The notes under the pieces were generated by a model. That model ran no database searches. It was not told where the DNA came from and saw nothing but the letters and a program-made list of their open reading frames with translations. A stretch of DNA of 44,790 nt from CAYSNP01 sp964432485. Lineage in GTDB: Bacteria > Bacillota > Clostridia > Christensenellales > DTU072. The translations under genes were made by a program, and so were the position numbers. The DNA lies in the NCBI GenBank assembly GCA_964432485.1, contig CAYSNP010000015.1, positions 1 to 44,790 on the forward strand. Reading direction: 5' to 3'. This document shows positions 34,765-42,663 of the stretch, piece by piece (the stretch's first letter is position 1; each line of letters opens with the position of its first letter).

Positions 34765-35403
34765 TTATATATATTTTTTTAGGAATAACGAAAATAAATC
34801 AGCTCTATTATAAACAGTTGTACCTGCTTGCTCCATAACCTTTTCTTCCAAATATTCTTTAGCGCATTGCTCTAATGTTTTCATTAATCCAAAGGCATCA
34901 TCTAAGTTAGAAGCGCAAACAATAGCCCCGTGATTTGCCATAATGCAAGCATTGTCTTTACCTAAAGCATCTAGTGTGCTTTGGGTTAACTTTTTAGTGC
35001 CGGGCAATCCGTATCCGGACACCCTAACCCTCTCCCCTAATAATAAGCGTGCCTTAGCCGACTTTATAGGAAGGTCTTGCCTTGCTGCCGCAAATGCAGA
35101 GCTGTTTTGGGGATGGGAATGAATAACTGCTGACACATCAGGGCGAGTAAGTAAGATTAGCGCATGCATTTTCTTTTCGCTGGTGGGTTTTACCTCAGAA
35201 GTATACTCTAGGGATTTCATATTGACTACCACAAGGTCATCCAAGCTCATCCTTTCGTAATCTAAACCGCTGGGAGTGACCAGCATATTCTCTTTGTCCA
35301 GCCTAACTGAAATATTGCCCCAAGTGCCTTGCACCAGCCCCTCCTTAGCCAATCTTACCCCTGCATCTTTTACCATTTGCCTATATTGAACTTCTGTCAC
35401 CAA
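34765..35403 (-). CDS. Class II aldolase/adducin-family enzyme, intact active site
   Basis: This zinc-dependent enzyme of 212 residues belongs to the family of L-fuculose-phosphate, L-rhamnulose-phosphate and related aldolases, which also includes epimerases and decarboxylases. The family pattern is complete: GTWGNIS (about 26-32), TPSG (about 43-46), E76, the HSHP metal site (H95 and H97) and NHG with H158. The start is TTG 35403 or GTG 35400; GGAGG lies 5 and 8 nt upstream respectively. It is the last gene of a four-gene operon and follows the degenerate paralogue without a gap. With the kinase upstream, cleavage of a phosphorylated ketose is likely. The exact substrate is not visible. Confidence 0.9.
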   Translation of the reverse strand: MVTEVQYRQMVKDAGVRLAKEGLVQGTWGNISVRLDKENMLVTPSGLDYERMSLDDLVVVNMKSLEYTSEVKPTSEKKMHALILLTRPDVSAVIHSHPQNSSAFAAARQDLPIKSAKARLLLGERVRVSGYGLPGTKKLTQSTLDALGKDNACIMANHGAIVCASNLDDAFGLMKTLEQCAKEYLEEKVMEQAGTTVYNRADLFSLFLKKYI

Positions 35404-36039
35404 CTAGCCCTCCATGCTCATATCCGCCAATTTTGCAGTTTGGTCGGCTTGCGAATATTTTTTCTTGTAAATAAAGTGCATTAGGACCGCCTCAAGATAG
35501 GCAATCCCTTTAACTGCGCCCAATACAGATGCCTCTATAAACACTTTAGCACCTTTTTCCAAAACTAAAACAGCGGTATATGCCTCATCCGGCGTGCGCC
35601 CTATGCAAATTGCTCCCCCGTCTTTTACAATACACCCGTTTCTGCCTCTTAAAGCAGCTAAAATATCCTTATGCGCAACAGATTTTGCTATCTTGGTAGT
35701 CGGTCCAATAATTTGAGCAATATCATCTAATACCGCAGGTATGGCAACTCCCGCCTTGCCCACGCATTGAGCATAAGGGCTAGAAGTGCTTATTATTGCA
35801 TTTGCGCCTTTACGCTTTTTATAAATAGCAAGATGCAAAGCGGCAATAGCGCTATTATCAGTAAAATCAAGAACTTTTATGCTCTCTGCATTAAATTTGT
35901 CTACATTAATTTGGTATGCCATTAGCACTTTATCAGCAATTCTAACGCTAACAATAGCCTGAGCAGAAAGCAGACCTTCGCTATTCAACTGCGCTATGCA
36001 GTCTGCTATCATTTGCTTTATTTTTTTATACTTGTCCAT
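35404..36039 (-). CDS. Degenerate class II aldolase paralogue without metal ligands
   Basis: This 211-residue protein is clearly related to the aldolase encoded next to it: GANAIISTSSPYAQ aligns with SAVIHSHPQNSSA, and GCIVKDGGAICIG with ACIMANHGAIVCA, and DEAYTAVLVLEKGAKVF with DDAFGLMKTLEQCAKEY. Every metal ligand is changed: the two His of HSHP become Thr and Ser, the NHG His becomes Gly, and the Glu position appears to be Ala. The GTWGNIS and TPSG motifs are also missing. It should not bind zinc and may be a regulatory or structural partner of the intact enzyme. ATG 36039 is chosen over TTG 36045, since AAAGGG is 6 nt upstream of it. The reading frame is intact, so it is not a decayed gene. 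Confidence 0.8.
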   Translation of the reverse strand: MDKYKKIKQMIADCIAQLNSEGLLSAQAIVSVRIADKVLMAYQINVDKFNAESIKVLDFTDNSAIAALHLAIYKKRKGANAIISTSSPYAQCVGKAGVAIPAVLDDIAQIIGPTTKIAKSVAHKDILAALRGRNGCIVKDGGAICIGRTPDEAYTAVLVLEKGAKVFIEASVLGAVKGIAYLEAVLMHFIYKKKYSQADQTAKLADMSMEG

Positions 36040-36050
36040 TGCCAACCCTT

Positions 36051-37583
36051 TTATTTACTTTCGAACCGCTCTTTATTTGCATTCTTATATGCTTGTTTTA
36101 ATCCATAATATACATCTTTATAGCTTGCAAACAATTTATTATATACTGCTTGATTTGCTTTATTTGGCTTGTAAACACCTTGCACCTTAGCAAATTTTCC
36201 TGCCTCGCTAAACCCAGTAATTTCGCCCAAACCTATAAGTGCAATTATTGCCCCGCCAAGCGCGCCTGCATTGCGGGGATTGGCAAGAACTTCAAATTCC
36301 ACTCCGGTAATATCTGCAATGATTTGCATCCAGCCCCTATTTTGCGCACCGCCGCCAATTATCCTAAAAGTGTTGCAAGAAAAGTTGTAATCTTTTCTAA
36401 AGTTCTCCAATATCCACCTAAGATTGTAGCCTATCCCTTCATACACAGCACGCATAAGGTGCTCCCTGGTGTGCTCGGGATTCACATTAAAGAGCGTAGC
36501 TCTGGTAGTAGTATCCGAAACAGGACAACGCTCGCCCAGCATCCAAGGTGTACAAATAAGATTGTCTGAGCCTGGAGGAACTTTGGAGATTAAGCTGTCC
36601 ATATGCTTAAAGATGTCATCTCCATACTCTTCTTTTTCCTTGCGAAAGAATTGCTCTATCAGCCATTGCAAATTGCTGCCTGCCGCTTCTGTTATACCTG
36701 CAATAAGATTCATTTGCGGGTCGGCGCTGGCTATAGCGGCAGCTCCATTCTTAAACTTAGTATGTGTCCTTGTGGAAGCACAAACCCAAGCAGATGTGCC
36801 TAAATATATATGTATGCCGCCATCCTCTGTCTTTCCGCTGCCTATACAAGCACTTTGCACATCGTCACATCCGCCAAACACAGGAGTGCCCGTCTCAAGT
36901 CCTAGTTCTTTTGCGGCGGCAGGAGTTAGCCCTTGCCCTATTTTATCTGTGCTTTTTACCAAAGGCGGCAACTTTTTCATATCCAGCCCAATAATTTTTA
37001 AGGCAGAAAGCCAAGTCTTTTTCTTTAAGTCCAATCCGTAGCTGGAAGCGCCGCTAAGTTCTGCTACCATCTCGCCTGTGCACTTATACTTTAGATAGCC
37101 ATTGACATCTAAAAAGTATTTGGTCTTTTGATAAATCTCAGGTCTTTCTTCCTTAATCCATTGTAGCTTTGCCACTACATCTTTACCCATAATAGGAGTG
37201 CCGGCAACTAAAGTAAAAATAGCCTTGCCGCCAACCTTATTCATTAGCGTTGTGGCTTGCTTGCCCGCTCTGCCGTCCACCCAACTAATATTGTTATAAA
37301 GGTGTTGCCCATCTTTTGCCATAGGTATTACTCCCATTGCTTGAGTGGTAAAAACTATACCTTTTACTTGAGAAGGGTCAATCTTAGTTGCTGCAAGAAG
37401 CTCGTTGCTGTTTGCTACAACAGCTTGCCAATAATCAAGAGGGTCTTGCTCTGCCCAAGCAGGTTGCGGATAAAAAGTATCGTAGTATGCTGTAGCTGTA
37501 GCTACAATATTGCCCTCAAAATCTACCATTACAGCTTTGTCGCTGCTAGTGCCCATATCATGACAAATAATATAACGCTTCAT
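36051..37583 (-). CDS. FGGY-family carbohydrate kinase
   Basis: This cytoplasmic ATP-dependent sugar kinase of 510 residues is closest in style to xylulokinase/gluconokinase-type FGGY members. Seen: the first phosphate loop DMGTSSDKAVMVD near residues 9-21, the FGGY substrate region PAWAEQDPLDYWQA near 40-53, the catalytic Asp in GGCDDVQSACIG near 240, and the adenosine motif GGGAQNRGWMQIIADITG near 412-429. It starts directly after the aminotransferase stop (TAA then ATG) with GGGAGA upstream, so the two are coupled. It probably phosphorylates the ketose or polyol that the aldolase then cleaves. The sugar cannot be fixed from sequence. Confidence 0.93.
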   Translation of the reverse strand: MKRYIICHDMGTSSDKAVMVDFEGNIVATATAYYDTFYPQPAWAEQDPLDYWQAVVANSNELLAATKIDPSQVKGIVFTTQAMGVIPMAKDGQHLYNNISWVDGRAGKQATTLMNKVGGKAIFTLVAGTPIMGKDVVAKLQWIKEERPEIYQKTKYFLDVNGYLKYKCTGEMVAELSGASSYGLDLKKKTWLSALKIIGLDMKKLPPLVKSTDKIGQGLTPAAAKELGLETGTPVFGGCDDVQSACIGSGKTEDGGIHIYLGTSAWVCASTRTHTKFKNGAAAIASADPQMNLIAGITEAAGSNLQWLIEQFFRKEKEEYGDDIFKHMDSLISKVPPGSDNLICTPWMLGERCPVSDTTTRATLFNVNPEHTREHLMRAVYEGIGYNLRWILENFRKDYNFSCNTFRIIGGGAQNRGWMQIIADITGVEFEVLANPRNAGALGGAIIALIGLGEITGFSEAGKFAKVQGVYKPNKANQAVYNKLFASYKDVYYGLKQAYKNANKERFESK

Positions 37584-39092
37584 TTATCTTCTCCCTTTGG
37601 GTAGCCCCAGCTCCGTAGGCACTACTTGCGAAAACACTTTATCAAAGCGAGCTAGTGCCTCATCAATAACTTCATCCGTGTCTGCAAGCGAGGTATATAA
37701 CCTGCTGCCTGCAAGTGTTACTATACCGTTGGCCATATAAGCTCCGCCCATACGCTCCATAGCGTCTTTGCGCTCCATAATCATACTCTTCATTTTAAGT
37801 ACAGGAAGCAAAGACTTGAGAATAAATAATGAAGAAAAATCATAGCTCATTGCGCCAGTACATTCCAAGTGCACAATACTGCCTTGCGAATATACCACAT
37901 AAGGCAGTTTATATTTTTCTACTAAAGCCTTTAGGCCTGCTTCTAAGCGTTCGCCCGCTTTGCCTGCTTTAACGCAAGCATCTGTACGCTCAATTTCTTT
38001 AATAGTCAAGTAGCCGGCTAGTGAGCTTAACGGATTGGCAGCAAGAGTGCCGCCTACATACGCTTTATGCTTAACGCTGGCTACCCCTGCGGCCATAAGG
38101 CTGGCAAACTCCTTTTTGCCGCCTACACCGCCGGCAGCCGGATAGCCGCCTGCCACAACCTTGCCAAATATTGTCAGGTCGGGTTCTATGCCAAAATAGC
38201 CTTGCGCCCCTGCTAAGCCCAGCCTAAAGCCGGTTACCACCTCGTCAAAGATAAGGAGTGCGCCATACGCAGAGCAAAGCTCTCTTACGCCTTTATTGTA
38301 ATCAAATGCCACAGGACGAGTGCCGCTTTCAGGGCCGACAGGCTCTAAAATAACTGCCGCAGTCCCTCCCCTCAGCTTGTTTATCTTTAGCATACGCTCC
38401 AGCATAACCAAATCATTGGGACGAACTTCGTCAGTTAAGGCATAGCATTTGCCTGGGATACCATGGGACTCTAAAAATTGGCGCGTGCCGGGTATCTTTA
38501 GCCCGTAAACTACTTGGTCGCTCCACCCATGATATGCGCCGCCAATCTTAATTACTCTCTTTTTCTTAGTGGCTATACGGGCAATCCTAAGGGATGCCAT
38601 AACGGACTCCGTGCCTGAGCCAAGCATCCTAAACATTTCTACCGCAGGCATATGCTTGTTAATTTCTTTTGCCAGCAAGTATTCCGCCTCGTGAAGCAAC
38701 CCTGTAACCGGACCGCATTTATTTAAGTGCTCTATAACCTTTTCTCTTACAGCAGGATAATTGCTCCCTAATACCGTAGGGCCGCCCGCTTGTAAGAAGT
38801 CTATATATTGATTGCCGTCTATATCGTATAAATAAGCCCCTTCCGCCCGCTCTATAGCTATGGGAAAAGGCCAATTAAATGCAAGATTATGTTGTACCCC
38901 TCCGGGGATATACTCTTTTGCAGCTAAATAAAGCTGTTTGCTTTTTGCGCATTTGGTCTCAAAATGCTCTTTAATGCGCTCCAGTTCCTTTGCGTTGACC
39001 TCATAAATGGGATGTTTTTGCAAGTTCTTCAATTCTGCATTTATCTTGTCAGGGTCTGTCCATTTGCTAATAGAATATAATTGTTTGCCCAT
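37584..39092 (-). CDS. Class III PLP-dependent aminotransferase (GSAM-like)
   Basis: This cytoplasmic fold-type I aminotransferase has 502 residues and is related to glutamate-1-semialdehyde aminomutase. The cofactor features are visible: GSGTESVMASLRIAR near 160, GAYHGWSDQ near 190, IFDEVVTGFRLG near 290, and the PLP lysine in LTIFGKVVAGGYPAA near 318. It has an N-terminal extension of about 60 residues compared with HemL (about 430 residues), and no heme genes are nearby, so HemL is unlikely. ATG 39092 is chosen since AGGAGG is just upstream. It is the first gene of an operon with an FGGY kinase and two class II aldolase-family proteins, which suggests action on an amino sugar or amino-polyol derivative. 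Confidence 0.9.
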   Translation of the reverse strand: MGKQLYSISKWTDPDKINAELKNLQKHPIYEVNAKELERIKEHFETKCAKSKQLYLAAKEYIPGGVQHNLAFNWPFPIAIERAEGAYLYDIDGNQYIDFLQAGGPTVLGSNYPAVREKVIEHLNKCGPVTGLLHEAEYLLAKEINKHMPAVEMFRMLGSGTESVMASLRIARIATKKKRVIKIGGAYHGWSDQVVYGLKIPGTRQFLESHGIPGKCYALTDEVRPNDLVMLERMLKINKLRGGTAAVILEPVGPESGTRPVAFDYNKGVRELCSAYGALLIFDEVVTGFRLGLAGAQGYFGIEPDLTIFGKVVAGGYPAAGGVGGKKEFASLMAAGVASVKHKAYVGGTLAANPLSSLAGYLTIKEIERTDACVKAGKAGERLEAGLKALVEKYKLPYVVYSQGSIVHLECTGAMSYDFSSLFILKSLLPVLKMKSMIMERKDAMERMGGAYMANGIVTLAGSRLYTSLADTDEVIDEALARFDKVFSQVVPTELGLPKGRR

Positions 39093-39124
39093 ACCGCCTC
39101 CTATTATTACTTTGCTTCTCTTAT

Positions 39125-39153
39125 ATATTACCATAGCAGCGACATTAAATCAA
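39125..39153 (-). promoter_or_regulatory. Promoter of the aminotransferase-kinase-aldolase operon
   Basis: On the minus strand TTGATT (39153-39148) and TAATAT (39130-39125) are 17 bp apart, about 33 bases before ATG 39092. I see no clear operator repeat next to it. Confidence 0.6.
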
Positions 39154-39211
39154 TAAATGTAAAAAGTAAAAACTACTTAAATATAAGCAAGTAATGCAAT
39201 TTATATCTCTA

Positions 39212-39241
39212 AAAACAGCCCTTGCAATGTAAGCAAGGGCT
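39212..39241 (-). terminator. Terminator of the Big_3-repeat lipoprotein gene
   Basis: On the minus strand AGCCCTTGC (39241-39233) pairs with GCAAGGGCT (39225-39217) around a 7-nt loop, followed by GTTTTTAG. It lies 39 bases past the stop of the large lipoprotein gene. Confidence 0.88.
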
Positions 39242-39279
39242 TAAAGAATTATTTATAACACAAAAGCAACTGCGCCCCT

Positions 39280-42200
39280 TTACGAAGCGGTAATTGTCAA
39301 GTACGCAACTCCTAAAGTAATTGTGTAATTCGGATTGCCTAAAGTACCTAAAGTAATCTGATAATTGCCGGGAAGCTCACCCATTTGTCGGGAAAGCGAG
39401 CCTGTCAGCACATCCCCTTCTAACATTGCATCTTCTTCTATGGTATAGGTAAACTCAGGGTCACTTGAGCCTGCGACTTTAGTTGCATCTAAAGGAGTGA
39501 TATAAATATGCTTAGGCACTATAGTAAAGTACTCAGTTTGCTCGAACTCGCCGCCTTCATAATAGATATTGCCTTCAACAATTACTTTTATCCTATAAGA
39601 GCCTACCTGCGTGGGCAGCTCAGTTTGCCAATGGTCGCCTATCTTATATTGATATGTGTAGTCAGGTAGCACAAAATCGTCAATAGTTTCAATTAAGCTA
39701 ACCTCAGGGCCAATCCCCGAACCATAGAAAACAGAGTTGCCGGATATAGAAATGCTAGGCTGTAGCTTCTTATATGTCCTTAGCTCAATATTCATACTAT
39801 AAGTCAGGTAAGTAATAGTAATAGTTTGGGTCTCATAACCGTTGCTACCTATATAAATATTCGGGTCATAGCCTGATACCTTTACCGAAAGGTCGCTCAT
39901 TGCAATTAAATCTTCAGAGTCATCGCTAAACTCTCTGCGAATGTAGCCGCTACTAAGGTCTAGCTCTTCGCCTATTACGAAATTGGAACGAGGCAAAGTA
40001 TCTATTGTAACTTCTATTAAGCGCTTATCAGATAAAGTAATCGTTTGGGTAATTGAAAATCCCCCATAATGAATGGTAACAACACGCTCCCCGGGCGTAA
40101 CATCTTTAGGGTCGTAGTCAGTATAGCTTTTAAGCAGAGGTATACTCTCTGGAATATCATCATCAAAATTTAAGATTAAGTTGATGCCTTCTAAATTCAA
40201 ATCCATATTTAAAGGCACATTATCGCTGATAGGATTTTCAAGCTCTATAGATATCAATTGCTTTTCTATCACTTGAATAGAAAACAATAAAGAAGTAGTT
40301 TCGCCTTGCAAGGTGTAGAACAGACCATATGATTTTTTCCCGGGAGTAGTGAAATCAATTAAACCGCGCGACCAATTAGGGTTGCTCATTATCTCTTCAT
40401 AGTCAGCAGTACTTGTAATCTCACTACCGTCTTCCATAAGGTGATTGTAATATAGCTTAACGACAATATTGGTAAGGTCTATTTCGGTATCTATACCGTA
40501 GCTATACACCAGCTTAGGAGCGCGCAACAGTTCAATCCTATCTATTAAAAGGGGATCTACATCAATGGAGTATTGAACAGTTACACCGCCATATCTTAAA
40601 GTAATCTTTTGATCTTCTCCGGGCACACGAGTAAAGTAATGCGTCCCGTTAAAGTATAAATTATGATTCTCAAATAGCATATCGCCAGTTACGGCAACAG
40701 TATCGTTAGTGCTATCGCTATAGCCGACATATAAAGCTATACCGTCAAGATTTAGACGGTCATTTTGCATATATTTAGTTTGACCGAAATCGCTGATAGT
40801 AATATTTTTTACAACTACATCTTTAACTTCTACTTGATACTCGTCATAGAAGCCCAAATAAGATACTTTTATGGTATGCTCGCCAACTATATCATTGTAG
40901 TCAGGAGTAGCTTCGCAAGAAAGGATAATATCTTCATTGGGGTCTTCAAAGTTAATAATTCGCCTGGAACGGTCATTGTAAGTAACCTCAAGCTGTCCGC
41001 CATCTATTATAATACCAGTACCTGCTTGAATAAAGGTATTGACAGGCTCTCTGACTATCCTAATACTCTGGACAAAAATATCTATCACATTTATCGTAAT
41101 TGATGCGGTAACTGAAGTAATTTGTCCAAAAGAAAATACTATGGTCTTTTCGCCTGCGGTACTGCAAGTAAGATTGCCCTGCAGAATATCTCTGGTAGGG
41201 TCAAGGTAATGCCCTTCGGTTACATTGCCATTGTTATACTTAATAGAATAGCCGATATATTCTATCCTGGCTTCTTCTATTATGCTGCCTTTATAAAAAG
41301 ATAAACTTTGCAAATCAGCTACATCCTCAGGATTTAATATCATTTCTATCGGAGTAGGTTTATACACCTTAGCCAATATGTCAAGTCCTTGTTCAGGGTT
41401 GCCCTCATAGTAAATCCTTATATAAAATTCGCCCGTTTGATTTTCTACAAAACCACTTTTGCCTATGATATTGTCGCTCATTTTGAATTCTTTAAAGCTG
41501 TCATCATCAAAAGTCACCTTTACTTTACCTGTAGAATAGTCAATCTTATCCTCAACTACCATATCATTTATCGGTGTTGGGTCAGTCCTTCCGTCAGAGG
41601 TAAGAATACCAGTAGTAACAGGTGCATCTATCAACTCTATCTTTTGAAAAGCAGGATGCCGCACTTTTACATAAAAAGAAGTGCTGCAACCACGATATGT
41701 AAAACCAACTTTAGAGTAACTGTTTGCTTTAGAGGAATCAAAGGTAGCAATGTAGTTATCCCCATCGCCTTCTATATCCTCGTCAAAATCTAAAACTGTA
41801 GAAGTATCATTATTGAAAATCACTTTTATATGCATACCCTTTAATTCCAGCTCATTACCTATAAAGTAATCTGTGCGCAAAGGCATTTGGGATACTTCAA
41901 TGGAAATAGGCTCTTTTTCTACAATTATAATCTCTAAATCTAAGGTATATCCGGCATAGCTAACAGTGATGGTCTGATTGCCTATTGTAGTATTGTCATA
42001 GCCATTCACTTGCACCAAATTTTCGATATCTTTTATCAATCTGGAAGTGCCGCTCTTAAACTTCATTTCCAGCACAGCTCCTTTTAAGGACAAAGGAGTC
42101 CTTTCTGTAAAAACATCTTTGTCAGGCTTTGTATTCCAAGATAAACTTACAGATTGAGAATCGTAAATGTTGACATCAAAGCTGGTAGAGCAATTCTTAT

Positions 42201-42513
42201 AAACTACATTAACAGTAAAAGCCCCTGATTTTGCAAGCGCAAATTTTTCATAATCAGGGATCATATTTTCAAGCAAAGGTATCCGTTCTACCTCATGATT
42301 GTCATACTCTAACAATAGCTTGGCGTTGCTAATATCAAGTTGTTCCCCGCTAATGTAGTCCAATTGGTTGATGCCCGTAACAACAATTTTATTGAGATTA
42401 ACAATTGTGCCCGATGTATCGTTGGGGTCCTCCACAACATCATTGCAAGCGGCAAGTCCTAATGCAAGCATAAGAGTTAAGACCAAAAGCAGTAAAATCT
42501 TTTTTACTTTCAT
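39280..42513 (-). CDS. Very large lipoprotein with about ten Big_3-like Ig domains
   Basis: The 1077-residue protein has the signal MKVKKILLLLV and lipobox GLAAC followed by Asn at about residues 20-24. I count ten repeats of some 80-100 residues with the pattern I.....P....Y..G..L.L....L...Y.D.....I.L, ending in V.Y.G....F.V.V, as in the bacterial Ig-like group 3 (Big_3). The last about 150 residues change to an MBG-type pattern (YTYQYKIGDHW, VGSYRIKVIVEG, ITPLDATKVAGSSDPEFTYT). There is no LPxTG motif or membrane tail, so the protein is a lipid-anchored stalk. Any ligand-binding tip would be the C-terminal end. AGGAG is 9 nt before ATG 42513. Confidence 0.92.
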   Translation of the reverse strand: MKVKKILLLLVLTLMLALGLAACNDVVEDPNDTSGTIVNLNKIVVTGINQLDYISGEQLDISNAKLLLEYDNHEVERIPLLENMIPDYEKFALAKSGAFTVNVVYKNCSTSFDVNIYDSQSVSLSWNTKPDKDVFTERTPLSLKGAVLEMKFKSGTSRLIKDIENLVQVNGYDNTTIGNQTITVSYAGYTLDLEIIIVEKEPISIEVSQMPLRTDYFIGNELELKGMHIKVIFNNDTSTVLDFDEDIEGDGDNYIATFDSSKANSYSKVGFTYRGCSTSFYVKVRHPAFQKIELIDAPVTTGILTSDGRTDPTPINDMVVEDKIDYSTGKVKVTFDDDSFKEFKMSDNIIGKSGFVENQTGEFYIRIYYEGNPEQGLDILAKVYKPTPIEMILNPEDVADLQSLSFYKGSIIEEARIEYIGYSIKYNNGNVTEGHYLDPTRDILQGNLTCSTAGEKTIVFSFGQITSVTASITINVIDIFVQSIRIVREPVNTFIQAGTGIIIDGGQLEVTYNDRSRRIINFEDPNEDIILSCEATPDYNDIVGEHTIKVSYLGFYDEYQVEVKDVVVKNITISDFGQTKYMQNDRLNLDGIALYVGYSDSTNDTVAVTGDMLFENHNLYFNGTHYFTRVPGEDQKITLRYGGVTVQYSIDVDPLLIDRIELLRAPKLVYSYGIDTEIDLTNIVVKLYYNHLMEDGSEITSTADYEEIMSNPNWSRGLIDFTTPGKKSYGLFYTLQGETTSLLFSIQVIEKQLISIELENPISDNVPLNMDLNLEGINLILNFDDDIPESIPLLKSYTDYDPKDVTPGERVVTIHYGGFSITQTITLSDKRLIEVTIDTLPRSNFVIGEELDLSSGYIRREFSDDSEDLIAMSDLSVKVSGYDPNIYIGSNGYETQTITITYLTYSMNIELRTYKKLQPSISISGNSVFYGSGIGPEVSLIETIDDFVLPDYTYQYKIGDHWQTELPTQVGSYRIKVIVEGNIYYEGGEFEQTEYFTIVPKHIYITPLDATKVAGSSDPEFTYTIEEDAMLEGDVLTGSLSRQMGELPGNYQITLGTLGNPNYTITLGVAYLTITAS

Positions 42514-42579
42514 AAAATATACTCCTAATTACTAAAGCCTACTATAATACATTAAAGTATTATATAATTATACAAATAT

Positions 42580-42608
42580 ATTATATCATTTGCTTTTCGG
42601 TTTTGCAA
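42580..42608 (-). promoter_or_regulatory. Promoter of the Big_3-repeat lipoprotein
   Basis: On the minus strand TTGCAA (42608-42603) and TATAAT (42585-42580) are 17 bp apart, with TGA before the -10 giving an extended element. The leader is about 60 nt and AT-rich. A T8 tract follows the HNH gene on the same strand near 42621-42628, without a convincing hairpin. Confidence 0.8.
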
Positions 42609-42663
42609 TAGCTAAATAAAAAAAACAATCAGCTAAAACTATGCTACCAAATTGATAGTAATA

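Noticed and set aside
36051..37583. Naming the FGGY kinase xylB or fucK
   Set aside because: The family is clear but sugar specificity cannot be told from these motifs.
37584..39092. Assignment of the aminotransferase as HemL (glutamate-1-semialdehyde aminomutase)
   Set aside because: It is about 70 residues longer, has no heme genes nearby and sits in a sugar kinase-aldolase operon.
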